A stretch of 64,000 nt of DNA. Origin: Lactobacillus sp. HBUAS51381 (GTDB lineage Bacteria > Bacillota > Bacilli > Lactobacillales > Lactobacillaceae). The stretch is from contig NZ_JAAVSC010000010.1 in NCBI RefSeq assembly GCF_012641095.1, positions 1-64,000 on the forward strand, given 5' to 3'. The notes under the pieces were generated by a model. That model was not told the DNA's origin. It worked only from the letters and a program-made list of their open reading frames with translations, and did no database searches. Made by a program: the position numbers and the translations under genes. This document shows, one piece after another, positions 17,755 through 25,913 of the stretch (positions within the stretch are counted from its first letter, which is position 1; every line of letters starts with the position of its first letter).

Positions 17755-18378
17755 TTAAATTGCGGCTAAAGCCGTGGCAATGGGCGTTTTACCGCTCTTC
17801 ATCATGATGACCTTACGGCTGGTTTGAGGCGCATCGACCAAGTCAGCTAACAGGGTGGCGACGTCGGCTAACGGATTCTCACCCAACGTTTCCTCATCCA
17901 AGCTAACTAAACCGGTTGCGGGGGCTTCGGTCAGCACGCCTGGTTGAAGAATCGTATAGTCCAAATCTGTGCGGTGAATCAGCCAATCATCCGCAAAATA
18001 TTTTGCAATATTATAGTCCGTCAACCCCTTAAGGTAACCTTCCGACCACCGCTCAGGTTGTAGATCATAGGCAGAGCTCAGTTGGATAAATCGCTTAACT
18101 CCAGCCAGCTCGGCTGCTTTCATCACATTGACCGCGCCATTTAAATCCGTCTGTAAGAGGTCCCGCCCACGGGAACCAGCAACGAAATAGACAGCCGCCA
18201 TGCCCCGAAGCGCCTTCGCCAATGTTTGGGGCTGATCGTGCAGATCGAAGGCAACCGCATGGTCATCCCCAGCCGAAGCCTGGCGAGAACCAGCAAACAC
18301 CTCATGGCCGGCCTGGCGGAGTTGTTCAACCAACAAGCGACCAATCCGGCCAGTCGCGCCGACAACAAAAATTTTCAT
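17755..18378 (-). CDS. NAD(P)-binding atypical short-chain reductase
   Basis: The 207-residue NAD(P)-binding Rossmann protein belongs to the atypical SDR group (NmrA/YwnB-like). It begins MKIFVVGATGRIGRLL with the GxxGxxG motif. A second conserved stretch, KRFIQLSSAYDLQPE, lies near residue 95 and YNIAKYFAD near residue 124. It starts 12 nt after the nitroreductase gene, so the two form an operon. Its enzymatic substrate is unknown. Confidence 0.8.
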   Translation of the reverse strand: MKIFVVGATGRIGRLLVEQLRQAGHEVFAGSRQASAGDDHAVAFDLHDQPQTLAKALRGMAAVYFVAGSRGRDLLQTDLNGAVNVMKAAELAGVKRFIQLSSAYDLQPERWSEGYLKGLTDYNIAKYFADDWLIHRTDLDYTILQPGVLTEAPATGLVSLDEETLGENPLADVATLLADLVDAPQTSRKVIMMKSGKTPIATALAAI

Positions 18379-18390
18379 AAAGCCATCCTC

Positions 18391-19044
18391 CTAGTCCTTA
18401 ATCGTCAAAAAGTCAGCATTCGCCACCCTACTGGAGCGAAAATCGTTGATGACTGCCTGATCCTGATACCCCAGCGCAATGCCCATAATAAAGCGGTGGG
18501 TCTCATCCAACTTAAACCGTTTCCGTAATTCATCTGGGTAGCGAATGAGCTCATACGCCGGAATCGAGTCAACACCGTGATTCGTGGCGCTCAACATCAA
18601 CGTTTGAGAAAAAGCCCCGAGATCGAAGATGGCCCAGTCATTAACGGGTTCGCGCAAGACCAGATAGACCAACGCGGCGGCATTGAACAATTGGTCTTGT
18701 GACTGGCCATAGGTCGCTTGCGCATCCTGGGCCATTAAATGGCGATTCAATTCGTCATTAAACGTGGCAATGTTCTGACGACTAGCCGGCGCCCATTCAG
18801 ACCGGTGGGCCACCGCCATATCCGTATTGCCAGCGACACCCCGCCGACTACGATCCAAGTGCTCGGCCTTAATCTGGGCCAACGTCTCACCGGTCGCAAT
18901 CACGACCTGCCACGGTTGGGCATTGGCCCAAGACGGTGCGCGCTTGGCATCGGTGATGATATCGTTCAGAACATCGGGGTCAACCGGTTGTTTGGTAAAG
19001 AAACGTGACGCATGACGCTTTTGAATAATCGTTTTAAAATCCAT
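18391..19044 (-). CDS. Nitroreductase family flavoprotein
   Basis: The 217-residue nitroreductase-family protein should bind FMN and reduce nitro compounds, quinones or similar acceptors with NAD(P)H. The N-terminal KRHASRFF (FMN phosphate contact), APSWANAQPWQVVIA near residue 36 and the C-terminal RFIMGIALGYQ are characteristic. GAGGAGG precedes the ATG at 19044. It is first in a two-gene operon with the reductase below and is divergent from the broken PucR-type regulator gene, which may once have controlled it. Confidence 0.87.
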   Translation of the reverse strand: MDFKTIIQKRHASRFFTKQPVDPDVLNDIITDAKRAPSWANAQPWQVVIATGETLAQIKAEHLDRSRRGVAGNTDMAVAHRSEWAPASRQNIATFNDELNRHLMAQDAQATYGQSQDQLFNAAALVYLVLREPVNDWAIFDLGAFSQTLMLSATNHGVDSIPAYELIRYPDELRKRFKLDETHRFIMGIALGYQDQAVINDFRSSRVANADFLTIKD

Positions 19045-19201
19045 TCAATGACCTCCTCGTGGACAATATGCCCACTAAATGATATGCTTACGTTCAACGT
19101 GGCCTAACTATACCATCGGTAATGTTTACCTCACAAGGGCGAAGTTGCCCACCGTTTCATTATTTCAATGTGCATTATGCACACCAAGGAGAATCCACAA
19201 T

Positions 19202-20278
19202 ATGCAAAAAGACGAGTTGCTCCTCAAATCTATTCAGTGCGCGACCATTGATGACCTCACCAATTTAATCGCCACCTACCTCGATCAGGCCGTAATTCTG
19301 GCCGACCAATCCGGCCGCATCATTAGCAGTGGGCACTCCCCCCTCGCGCAGATCCCGACCGATTGACTAGACCCCACGACCAATGCGCCACGCTATAGCC
19401 ACGGTCAACAGGAATTCATTCGCAATATCGTCAATCCCCAGGCCTTGAATACGTGGTACCTCTTTACGTCCCAATCCAAGGGCTACCCCGTTGCGCTGGA
19501 TCAGATTCAGTTGGCTATTCGGGTGATGAATAGCTTCATCGACCGGTACGCCCTGAATCCAAACCAGAGTGAAGTTAACAGTCTGTTGGGAAAATTGCTC
19601 AGCGATCCTGCCCAGACCGATACCACGATGTTGCAGCCTCTACTGGCTGATAAAATGGTCTGTGTGACCGTTACCCCTGAGGCGGGTGCCACCAATCAGC
19701 CCGCCTTCATTCAACAGCTCCGTGATCTCGTGGCGCCGCTCCCCCTCGCCGAAGACCATCAGCGTCTCACTTTTTTGCTGAACGCCCAGGATCTCCCCAA
19801 GTATCGTGCCCAACTCACGCATCTCGGCACCTTCTTTCACCACTATTTCTTCATCTCCGACGGTTACGACGATGTCAGCAAGACGGCGGAGTTCCGTGAC
19901 ATCTGTGTGCGTTCCGCCAAGATTGCTCAGCAATTAGGCACGCTAACCGTGCTGAACTCGACGCAAAAATACAATATTTACATCATTTTATCGCAGGTTG
20001 ATAATGCGCCCCTTCTAAGAAACACGATGTGTGCGCATCTCCTATTGCTCCAAAAATACGATCGGAAACACCATAGCGAGCTCTTTAAGACCCTGTTCGA
20101 ATTTTTGGAAAACGAGTGTAAAATCAGCGTCACCGCCGCACAACTTCACCTGCATCGCAACAGCCTCACTAAACGGCTACAAAAGATTACCGACCTCATT
20201 GACGTTGATTTCGATGATCCCGATCGGACGTTTGGCCTGCGATTGAGCTACCGGCTGTTTAACTTCTTACAATTATAA
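19202..20278 (+). pseudogene. PucR/CdaR-type transcriptional regulator, interrupted by an in-frame TGA
   Basis: From the ATG at 19202 (AAGGAG upstream) the frame runs to TGA at 19364-19366, after residue 54. It then stays open in the same frame to 20278, 358 codons in all. The N-terminal part (IDDLTNLIATYLDQAVILADQ) looks like a sensory domain. The C-terminal end, with AAQLHLHRNSLTKRLQKI, is the PucR-type helix-turn-helix. GATTGACTA would need one base change (TGA to TGG, giving Trp) to be restored. A TTG at 19445 could restart translation but has no good ribosome site. PucR proteins control purine/ureide genes in Bacillus, so this may be a lost regulator of the nearby all genes, or of the divergent nitroreductase. 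A sequencing error is an alternative. Confidence 0.75.
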
Positions 20279-20300
20279 TCCCTGAAAGGAATGACGATTG

Positions 20301-20615
20301 ATGGCTTTAACCCAACTCAACCTCGGTAGCGAGCTCGGCCTAGAGATCCTGCATCAACGCTGGTATGCGCTCATCTTGTATCAACTCGCACCCGCCCCCA
20401 CGGATTTCATGGACCTACGCGTGACTGTCCGGGGCATTTCAACCTTTAACCTACTGCTTCGGCTGAAACATCTAACGGAATGGGGACTCGTGGAAACACT
20501 GCCTGAGGACGACTACAGTTATCGTCTGACGGCCAACGGCAAGATGTTCCACCAAATTCTCTTAGAATTAGAAGATTGGGGCAATGATACCCTCGAAAAT
20601 AACTTGGCCATTTAG
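20301..20615 (+). CDS. Small winged-helix regulator, HxlR-like
   Basis: A 104-residue protein with a winged-helix layout. RWYALILYQL (about residue 18) resembles the HxlR start of helix 1. STFNLLLRLKHLTEWGLVE (about residues 47-65) fits the recognition helix and wing entry, followed by YSYRLTANGKMF. HxlR proteins usually sense oxidants or aldehydes as dimers; the Cys sensor residues common in that family are absent here. The ATG at 20301 has GAAAGGA upstream. It lies 22 nt after the broken regulator and may share its transcript. Confidence 0.65.
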   Translation: MALTQLNLGSELGLEILHQRWYALILYQLAPAPTDFMDLRVTVRGISTFNLLLRLKHLTEWGLVETLPEDDYSYRLTANGKMFHQILLELEDWGNDTLENNLAI

Positions 20616-20625
20616 CCGACTGGAC

Positions 20626-20653
20626 GATCTGAAATTCGGGTCGTCCTTTTTAT
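20626..20653 (+). terminator. Terminator after the HxlR-like gene
   Basis: GGACGA (20627-20632) pairs with TCGTCC in a short hairpin followed by TTTTTA. Confidence 0.75.
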
Positions 20654-20848
20654 TGCAAACCTTATGAAAACGGCTCATTACAAGGAAATTTATCGGTCGT
20701 CACGACCAGAGCGAACACCATGTATTAATTTGGTATGGTTCCTGTATGGGTTTGCCTAAGCCTGCTGACAGCGTGATTCAAATCGGGTATGCTGGGTTTG
20801 TAACAAAAGATGAAAACGAATCCTTAATCCTGAAAGGTAGGTATTTTC

Positions 20849-22606
20849 ATGAAAATTAGACAACGGACCTGGTCCAAGCGCGCGGCGGTTATGCTCTCAC
20901 TGGTTGCTGTTACCCTCCCCATCGTAACCAACGTGACGACTGCCAGTGCCAAGAAAGCCAGTCAATCCAACGTGGCGGCGCTCTTGCAACCCCACGAGGC
21001 GGACTACGGTTATGTGGTCGATGGCTATCACCACAACCTCGACAACATGACTTACATGACTCCCACCACCGATCCCGTCATCGGTGTCATCAATGGGTTC
21101 ACCAAGTACTGGCGCGACGGTAAGGTCGTCGATCGCGCCATGATTGATCTGAATCTTGCAAAATCGGCTAAGGTCACGGAAAACCGCTCGACCAGCGAGG
21201 GGGAGCGATCCTACTTCACCGATCGCCGGGATCTGCGCTACAATTTGATTTCAGGATTAGGGCCCTATGCACCGGCCTTCAGTCAAAATGCGAACGCACA
21301 AACCAACTACACGTCCATGCCCAGCGCACCATTACCAGCCGACTACAGTCCTAAAAAGGTTACTTGGGCGTCACCCGATTCAAAGCTGGGGGCATTGGTT
21401 AAGCTCGTTAACGTTGCCGAAGGGTCACCTTACTCCGGTATTAATTCACCCAAACACTATGTGGCCATGCCCCGGCCTTATCGTTTAAGCACAGCGGTCA
21501 AACCTCTACCGGTGATTAAAGAAATTATGGCTCACGCGAAACCCGATTCCTTTGATCTCCCCAGCGGACACACCACCGCCGCCTTTGATAGTGGCTTGGC
21601 CTTTGCTTACGCGCTCCCACAACGTTTCCAAGAACTCATCACCCGGTCTTCCGAAGTGGGCTACGACCGTATCATCGCCGGTCGCCACTCACCGTTGGCC
21701 GTCATGGGCGGACGCATGACGGGGACAGCCATTGCCGCTGCGGTACTAAACGATCCCGCCAACCAAGCGATCGCCAAAGCCGGTTATCAAGCCGCCCAAT
21801 CCACTGATCTCTTAGGCAGCAAAGACACGACCGCCCAAGACGACTTCAAGAACTACGAGAAGAATCGAAAGGACTACCGTTACCGGATGACCTACGGCTT
21901 TGACCAAACCGGGGATACCCACCAAGCGATGCGGGTTCCCAAGGGCGCCGAGGTCCTGTTGGCCACTAGACTACCTTACTTAAGCGCGACGCAACGACGG
22001 GCCGTGCTCTTCACCACCGGGATGCCTTCTGGTTACCCGGGAATGGACGATCAAGAGGGTTGGGGCCGTCTCGACCTCTTCTCGGCCGCTAACGGTTATG
22101 GTGCATTTCTGAACAACGTCACCGTCAACATGAACGCTAAGAAGGGAACCTTCAACGCCAAGGACACCTGGAAGAACCAAATTGGCGGCACTGGTAAGCT
22201 CACTAAAGCCGGTTCCGGTCAACTCACACTGAGCGGCGCCAACACTTATACCGGCGGGACCACTTTAAAGGGGGGCACGCTTCAAGTCGCTAATTCGCAA
22301 GCATTAGGAACCGGCAACGTTAAGCTCACCAAGGGTACGTTGGCCTTAGCCAAATCTAAGGTGACGATCCGCGGACAGTTCCAACAAAGCAAGTACAGTC
22401 GGCTACGTCTCAGCCGTGCTGGTCATCTGACCATCAAGAAAACGGCTAAATTAAGTGGCACGCTGAAACTAACGCAAGGTCATTTAAAGAAGAACGCTAA
22501 ACTCGTCACCTACCAGAAACACACCGGTAAATTTACCCATGTCCAAGGCTTACCTAAGGGCTGGCACGTGGTTTACACCCAACACGCCGTCAAATTAGCT
22601 AAGTAA
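20849..22606 (+). CDS. Secreted PAP2-type acid phosphatase with C-terminal autotransporter-associated repeat
   Basis: A 585-residue exported protein. Residues 1-34 form a signal peptide (basic start, hydrophobic core, ASA cleavage motif). The middle domain carries PAP2 motifs: K-x6-RP in KHYVAMPRP, PSGHTT, and R-x5-H in RIIAGRHSPL. The Asp normally three residues after that His (H-x3-D) is Ala here (HSPLA), so catalysis may be weakened. Residues about 440-510 match the autotransporter-associated beta-strand repeat (GTGKLTKAGSGQLTLSG, NTYTGGTTLKGG). There is no LPxTG sorting signal. The C-terminal 80 residues are very Lys-rich and may bind the cell wall electrostatically. AAAGGTAGG precedes the ATG. 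It is a single gene with its own terminator. Confidence 0.85.
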   Translation: MKIRQRTWSKRAAVMLSLVAVTLPIVTNVTTASAKKASQSNVAALLQPHEADYGYVVDGYHHNLDNMTYMTPTTDPVIGVINGFTKYWRDGKVVDRAMIDLNLAKSAKVTENRSTSEGERSYFTDRRDLRYNLISGLGPYAPAFSQNANAQTNYTSMPSAPLPADYSPKKVTWASPDSKLGALVKLVNVAEGSPYSGINSPKHYVAMPRPYRLSTAVKPLPVIKEIMAHAKPDSFDLPSGHTTAAFDSGLAFAYALPQRFQELITRSSEVGYDRIIAGRHSPLAVMGGRMTGTAIAAAVLNDPANQAIAKAGYQAAQSTDLLGSKDTTAQDDFKNYEKNRKDYRYRMTYGFDQTGDTHQAMRVPKGAEVLLATRLPYLSATQRRAVLFTTGMPSGYPGMDDQEGWGRLDLFSAANGYGAFLNNVTVNMNAKKGTFNAKDTWKNQIGGTGKLTKAGSGQLTLSGANTYTGGTTLKGGTLQVANSQALGTGNVKLTKGTLALAKSKVTIRGQFQQSKYSRLRLSRAGHLTIKKTAKLSGTLKLTQGHLKKNAKLVTYQKHTGKFTHVQGLPKGWHVVYTQHAVKLAK

Positions 22607-22628
22607 CCTGCGTCTAACGAGTTCACCA

Positions 22629-22664
22629 AAACGACGTCATCCCGAATTGGGGTGACGTCGTTTC
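22629..22664. terminator. Terminator between the phosphatase and ABC exporter genes
   Basis: AAAACGACGTCA (22630-22641) pairs with TGACGTCGTTT around a small loop. It is symmetric, so it can serve both convergent genes. Confidence 0.85.
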
Positions 22665-22682
22665 AGACACGTTTGGTAAGTT

Positions 22683-24452
22683 TTACGCTTTAAATTGAAT
22701 CTTCACGTAGTCCCGATACAACGGCAGACTATTCATCAATTCGTGATGTGTCCCCTGCCCGCTGACCCGACCATCTTCAATAAAGTAAATGTTATCGGCA
22801 TCAATGATAGTGCTCAAACGATGGGCAATGATTAACGTGGTCCGACCCTTCATCAATTCAGCGAGGGCCTGTTGCACCATGGCTTCCGACTCGGAATCCA
22901 GACTGGCAGTCGCTTCGTCTAACAGCAGAATCTTCGGGTCACGAAGAAAGGCTCGCGCAATGGCCAGGCGTTGGCGCTGGCCGCCACTGACCTTGACGCC
23001 CCGTTCGCCAACTTGGGTATCTAGCCCCTCCGCCATCTTATGGACAAACCCATCGGCGGAGGCTAATTGCAAGACACGCCAGAGCTCATCATCGGTGTAG
23101 TCCCGATCGGCCCCATAGGTTAGATTATGCCGAATAGTCCCCGCCATAATCGCCGAATCTTGACTCACGTACCCAATTTGGGACCGCCAATCGCTCAGAT
23201 TGAAGTTCCGTACGTCCGCTCCTCCAATTGTAACTTGGCCACTTTGCGGTTGGTAGTACCGTTCGAGCAATCCAAAAATCGTTGACTTTCCGCCGCCGGA
23301 TGGTCCGGCAAAGGCGACCACCGTATTCGGCTTCGCTTCGAAACTAACATCATGAAGAACTGGCTGCCCATCGTCCTCGTAGGCAAAGTCAACGTGCGTC
23401 ATGGCTAACGTCTCATGGCTAACAGACTGTGCCATCCCCGATATCAGGGCTTCTTCAGGCTCATTCAATAGGTCACGTACCCGTTCCGTTGAACCATTCG
23501 CCTTGGAAAGATCCGTAAAGAACCGCGCCAAGGTACCGGCCGGACCAATAATCTGGAAGAGATACATCATGAAGGAAAACATCGTCCCCATGCTCATGGT
23601 TCCCGCGGAGACCCGCACCGCGGCGTAAGCTAATACGCCAACAAACACGGCCAACATGCTGGCCGTCATGATGGGGCTAGCGATGGCATCGTAAATGGCT
23701 TCCCGTAACCCAATACGGTAAAGATCCTGAATCTGTTGGTTCCCCGTTTGTGTTTCATAATTTTCGGCATTGGAAGACTTGACCAAACGAATCTCACTGA
23801 GCGTTTCATCGGTCTCACCACTAAACATTGCCATGGCATCCTGTCGCTGATGACCGATCTTGCTGGACTGCCGCATGATCGGCAACATCACCAGCATCAC
23901 CAAGGGTACGGCAATAAACATAATGGCCGTCATTCGCCAATCCATCAGCAACATGATGACCAGGGCTCCCACCAACTGAAGCATTGACGTGACCATCTGG
24001 GGGAATGAGTTGGCCAGCAGGTTCTTGATTTGCATGGTGTCGTTGACCAGCCGCGAGGTCATTTCTCCTGTCTTGACGTTATCGAAATAACTGACGCGTA
24101 ACCGCACCAGCTTTTGCCAGAGGGTGGCCCGCAATCGGGCGACGACGTTTTCGCCAAAGAACCCCAACAAGGCCCCCGATACGGCGCTGACCACGGCACT
24201 GATGACGAATAGTAACACTACCCCCATCAACAACGGCCGATTCATCGCGTGGCCCAAGCCGTTAATCAGCGACTGTGCCAGCTTGGGGACGGCCAATTGC
24301 GCCCCCGTGGCAATCAGTCCTAGAAATAAACCGACCCAGAGCTGCCAGTATTTCGGCTTCGTTTGCCGAATTAAATGTAAAAAGCCTTTAACATCAAACT
24401 TACCAGTTGGCCGCTTCTTCGCGGCTCGTGGCGCTACCATTCCTCGTTCCAT
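22683..24452 (-). CDS. Multidrug ABC exporter, fused permease-ATPase (LmrA-like)
   Basis: The 589-residue half-transporter has six membrane segments in residues 45-320 and a nucleotide-binding domain after about 350. The Walker A (GPSGGGKST), ABC signature (VSGGQRQRLA), Walker B (ILLLDEA) and H-loop (IIAHRLS) are intact. It should work as a homodimer exporting drugs or lipids. It lies 27 nt after the MarR gene, which is its likely repressor. GGAGGC precedes the start. Confidence 0.92.
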   Translation of the reverse strand: MERGMVAPRAAKKRPTGKFDVKGFLHLIRQTKPKYWQLWVGLFLGLIATGAQLAVPKLAQSLINGLGHAMNRPLLMGVVLLFVISAVVSAVSGALLGFFGENVVARLRATLWQKLVRLRVSYFDNVKTGEMTSRLVNDTMQIKNLLANSFPQMVTSMLQLVGALVIMLLMDWRMTAIMFIAVPLVMLVMLPIMRQSSKIGHQRQDAMAMFSGETDETLSEIRLVKSSNAENYETQTGNQQIQDLYRIGLREAIYDAIASPIMTASMLAVFVGVLAYAAVRVSAGTMSMGTMFSFMMYLFQIIGPAGTLARFFTDLSKANGSTERVRDLLNEPEEALISGMAQSVSHETLAMTHVDFAYEDDGQPVLHDVSFEAKPNTVVAFAGPSGGGKSTIFGLLERYYQPQSGQVTIGGADVRNFNLSDWRSQIGYVSQDSAIMAGTIRHNLTYGADRDYTDDELWRVLQLASADGFVHKMAEGLDTQVGERGVKVSGGQRQRLAIARAFLRDPKILLLDEATASLDSESEAMVQQALAELMKGRTTLIIAHRLSTIIDADNIYFIEDGRVSGQGTHHELMNSLPLYRDYVKIQFKA

Positions 24453-24479
24453 CTCTCTTTGCCTCCGGTATTACGAAAT

Positions 24480-25016
24480 TTAAAAATGCGGGTGGCGACC
24501 CATGCCGCCCATGCCACGGTGGGGCCAGCCTTGCATGTGCCCCATGTAATCTCCCCAATCCAAGTCATCCAATTGATGGGCGAGTTTGGTTAGGAGTTGG
24601 TCCAACTGCTGCTGTTCATCCGGGGTTAACCCCCCAAATAGGTCGTCGGCCGTAGAATCAACGCGTTCATCGTACCGGGCAAAGAGGTCCCTGCCCTTAT
24701 CGCTTAGCCGCACAATCACGGCCCGCTTATCCGTTGCGCTGGGAATCCGTTCGACAAAACCGGCATCGACCAACCGACTAATGGTGGCACTCACAGAACT
24801 AGGCCGAATATCTAAGATTTCGGCAATCTCAGCATTGGTTAACCCGTGAGGCGACTGGGCCAGCACCTTAAGCAGCTTTCCCTGTCCGCGGCGGCCACCA
24901 GGACCGCCGTCACCATGGCCACCCATCCCGGCCTGCTGTCCCACGGCCATCAGAAAGGCTCGATTCTGAAGTAATTTGCCGAAGCTCTTTAATAAATCAC
25001 GACTACTATCTGTCAT
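24480..25016 (-). CDS. MarR-family repressor with Gly/His/Met-rich segments
   Basis: A 178-residue winged-helix regulator. The MarR DNA-binding core is NAEIAEILDIRPSSVSATISRL (about residues 60-82), followed by the wing FVERIPSATDKRAVIVRLSDKG. Unusual are two low-complexity regions: GGHGDGGPGGRRGQG (about residues 31-45) and a tail rich in Gly, His and Met (about residues 155-178). The tail could bind metal ions. It is the first gene of a two-gene operon with the ABC exporter. Direct and inverted repeats just upstream look like its operators, so autoregulation is likely. Confidence 0.88.
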   Translation of the reverse strand: MTDSSRDLLKSFGKLLQNRAFLMAVGQQAGMGGHGDGGPGGRRGQGKLLKVLAQSPHGLTNAEIAEILDIRPSSVSATISRLVDAGFVERIPSATDKRAVIVRLSDKGRDLFARYDERVDSTADDLFGGLTPDEQQQLDQLLTKLAHQLDDLDWGDYMGHMQGWPHRGMGGMGRHPHF

Positions 25017-25046
25017 TTTAAGGTCCTCCTTGGTTTCTTGATGCTG

Positions 25047-25106
25047 ATTATATTAGCATGATAGTTAGTTTTTGTAAACTAAAGCTAACTAAATAGCTAA
25101 CTAAAT
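25047..25106 (-). promoter_or_regulatory. Promoter and operator repeats of the MarR-ABC operon
   Basis: A consensus -10 TATAAT is read on the minus strand (25047-25052). Upstream lie an inverted repeat TTAGTTT-N4-AAACTAA (25065-25082) and a tandem direct repeat of AGCTAACTAAAT (25083-25094 and 25095-25106). These repeats are probable binding sites of the MarR repressor. Confidence 0.6.
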
Positions 25107-25215
25107 TTCAAACTACGTCGTTTTTTAATGCTGATTACCGCTATATCAGCATTTTTCGTCCTAGAATTTTTCACCAAAAAAGCGGTGCCCACCAGCATCG
25201 CTCGTCATTTCCTAG

Positions 25216-25575
25216 CTATTTTGCTTTCCCAACCGCAAAATAATTGCCCTCTGGATCACGGAAGTTAAAGGTCGGCGTCCCATTATTGTCGACAATCTTT
25301 CCTGCCGTGGTTAACCGATCGTGCAAGGCTTCAAAGTCATCGCTAAAGAACATCAGCGACGGTGTCCCACTATCTAAGACCTCTGGGGAATACTGCCGAA
25401 TAAAAGATTTCGCAAAGAACGATAACTCCACGTTAGGAGCCACCGTCACCACGATGTTTTCTGAATCATCGGGCAAAGCGTTGACTTCAACCACTTGGGC
25501 CCCCAATTTATCCTGCCAGAACTGCACGATCTGTTCCACATCGTCTACATACAACATTGTCCGCATCTTTTGCAT
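25216..25575 (-). CDS. VOC superfamily protein (glyoxalase/bleomycin-resistance fold)
   Basis: A 119-residue VOC-fold protein with the usual paired beta-alpha-beta-beta-beta layout. It opens with MRTMLYVDDVEQIVQFWQDKLG and ends with FNFRDPEGNYFAVGKA, typical of this fold. The family includes metal-dependent lyases, dioxygenases and antibiotic-binding proteins; the function here is unknown. The ATG at 25575 has GGGGTG upstream at good spacing, better than the TTG two codons earlier. Confidence 0.8.
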   Translation of the reverse strand: MQKMRTMLYVDDVEQIVQFWQDKLGAQVVEVNALPDDSENIVVTVAPNVELSFFAKSFIRQYSPEVLDSGTPSLMFFSDDFEALHDRLTTAGKIVDNNGTPTFNFRDPEGNYFAVGKAK

Positions 25576-25669
25576 GTCCAATCACCCCACTGATTTATTT
25601 GGTTACGCCCATGCTACCATGAAATAAAATCGTTGCCAATTAAAAATAGTGCTAGCTATTCTCCACCAT

Positions 25670-25785
25670 GACGCGTACACTAGTTAATGCAGGTTCCCAC
25701 CTGCCCAGTTGCTCTGTACATTCCAGATGCAACCTATGGATCAACTGGTGCCCTCATCTCGGATTGATGAGGGCTTTTTTGTGCC
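25670..25785 (+). ncRNA. Candidate small structured RNA with intrinsic terminator
   Basis: A plus-strand segment between two minus-strand genes holds three hairpins in about 110 nt. First is GCAGGT-TCCC-ACCTGC. Second is CAGTTG with CAACTG, enclosing a smaller stem. Third is a terminator, CCCTCATC with GATGAGGG, followed by TTTTTT. A possible promoter lies upstream, TTGCCA (25633-25638) and TATTCT (25657-25662), 18 nt apart. There is no open frame of note. It could be a small regulatory RNA or a remnant attenuator; I match it to no named RNA family. Confidence 0.45.
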
Positions 25786-25849
25786 GTTTTTAGCCAGCGC
25801 CGGCCAGCCTTGCCAACTAAAATGGACACACTTCAGTCCTAACATGACT

Positions 25850-25899
25850 AAAAAGGTTCGCGAAGCACCCCGTTAAACGGAATGTTTCGCGAACCTTTT
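25850..25899. terminator. Terminator after pntB
   Basis: AAAAGGTTCGCGAA (25851-25864) pairs perfectly with TTCGCGAACCTTTT (25886-25899), with A- and T-rich flanks. It ends the pnt operon. Confidence 0.9.
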
Positions 25900-25913
25900 G
25901 TTAAGCCTAATGC

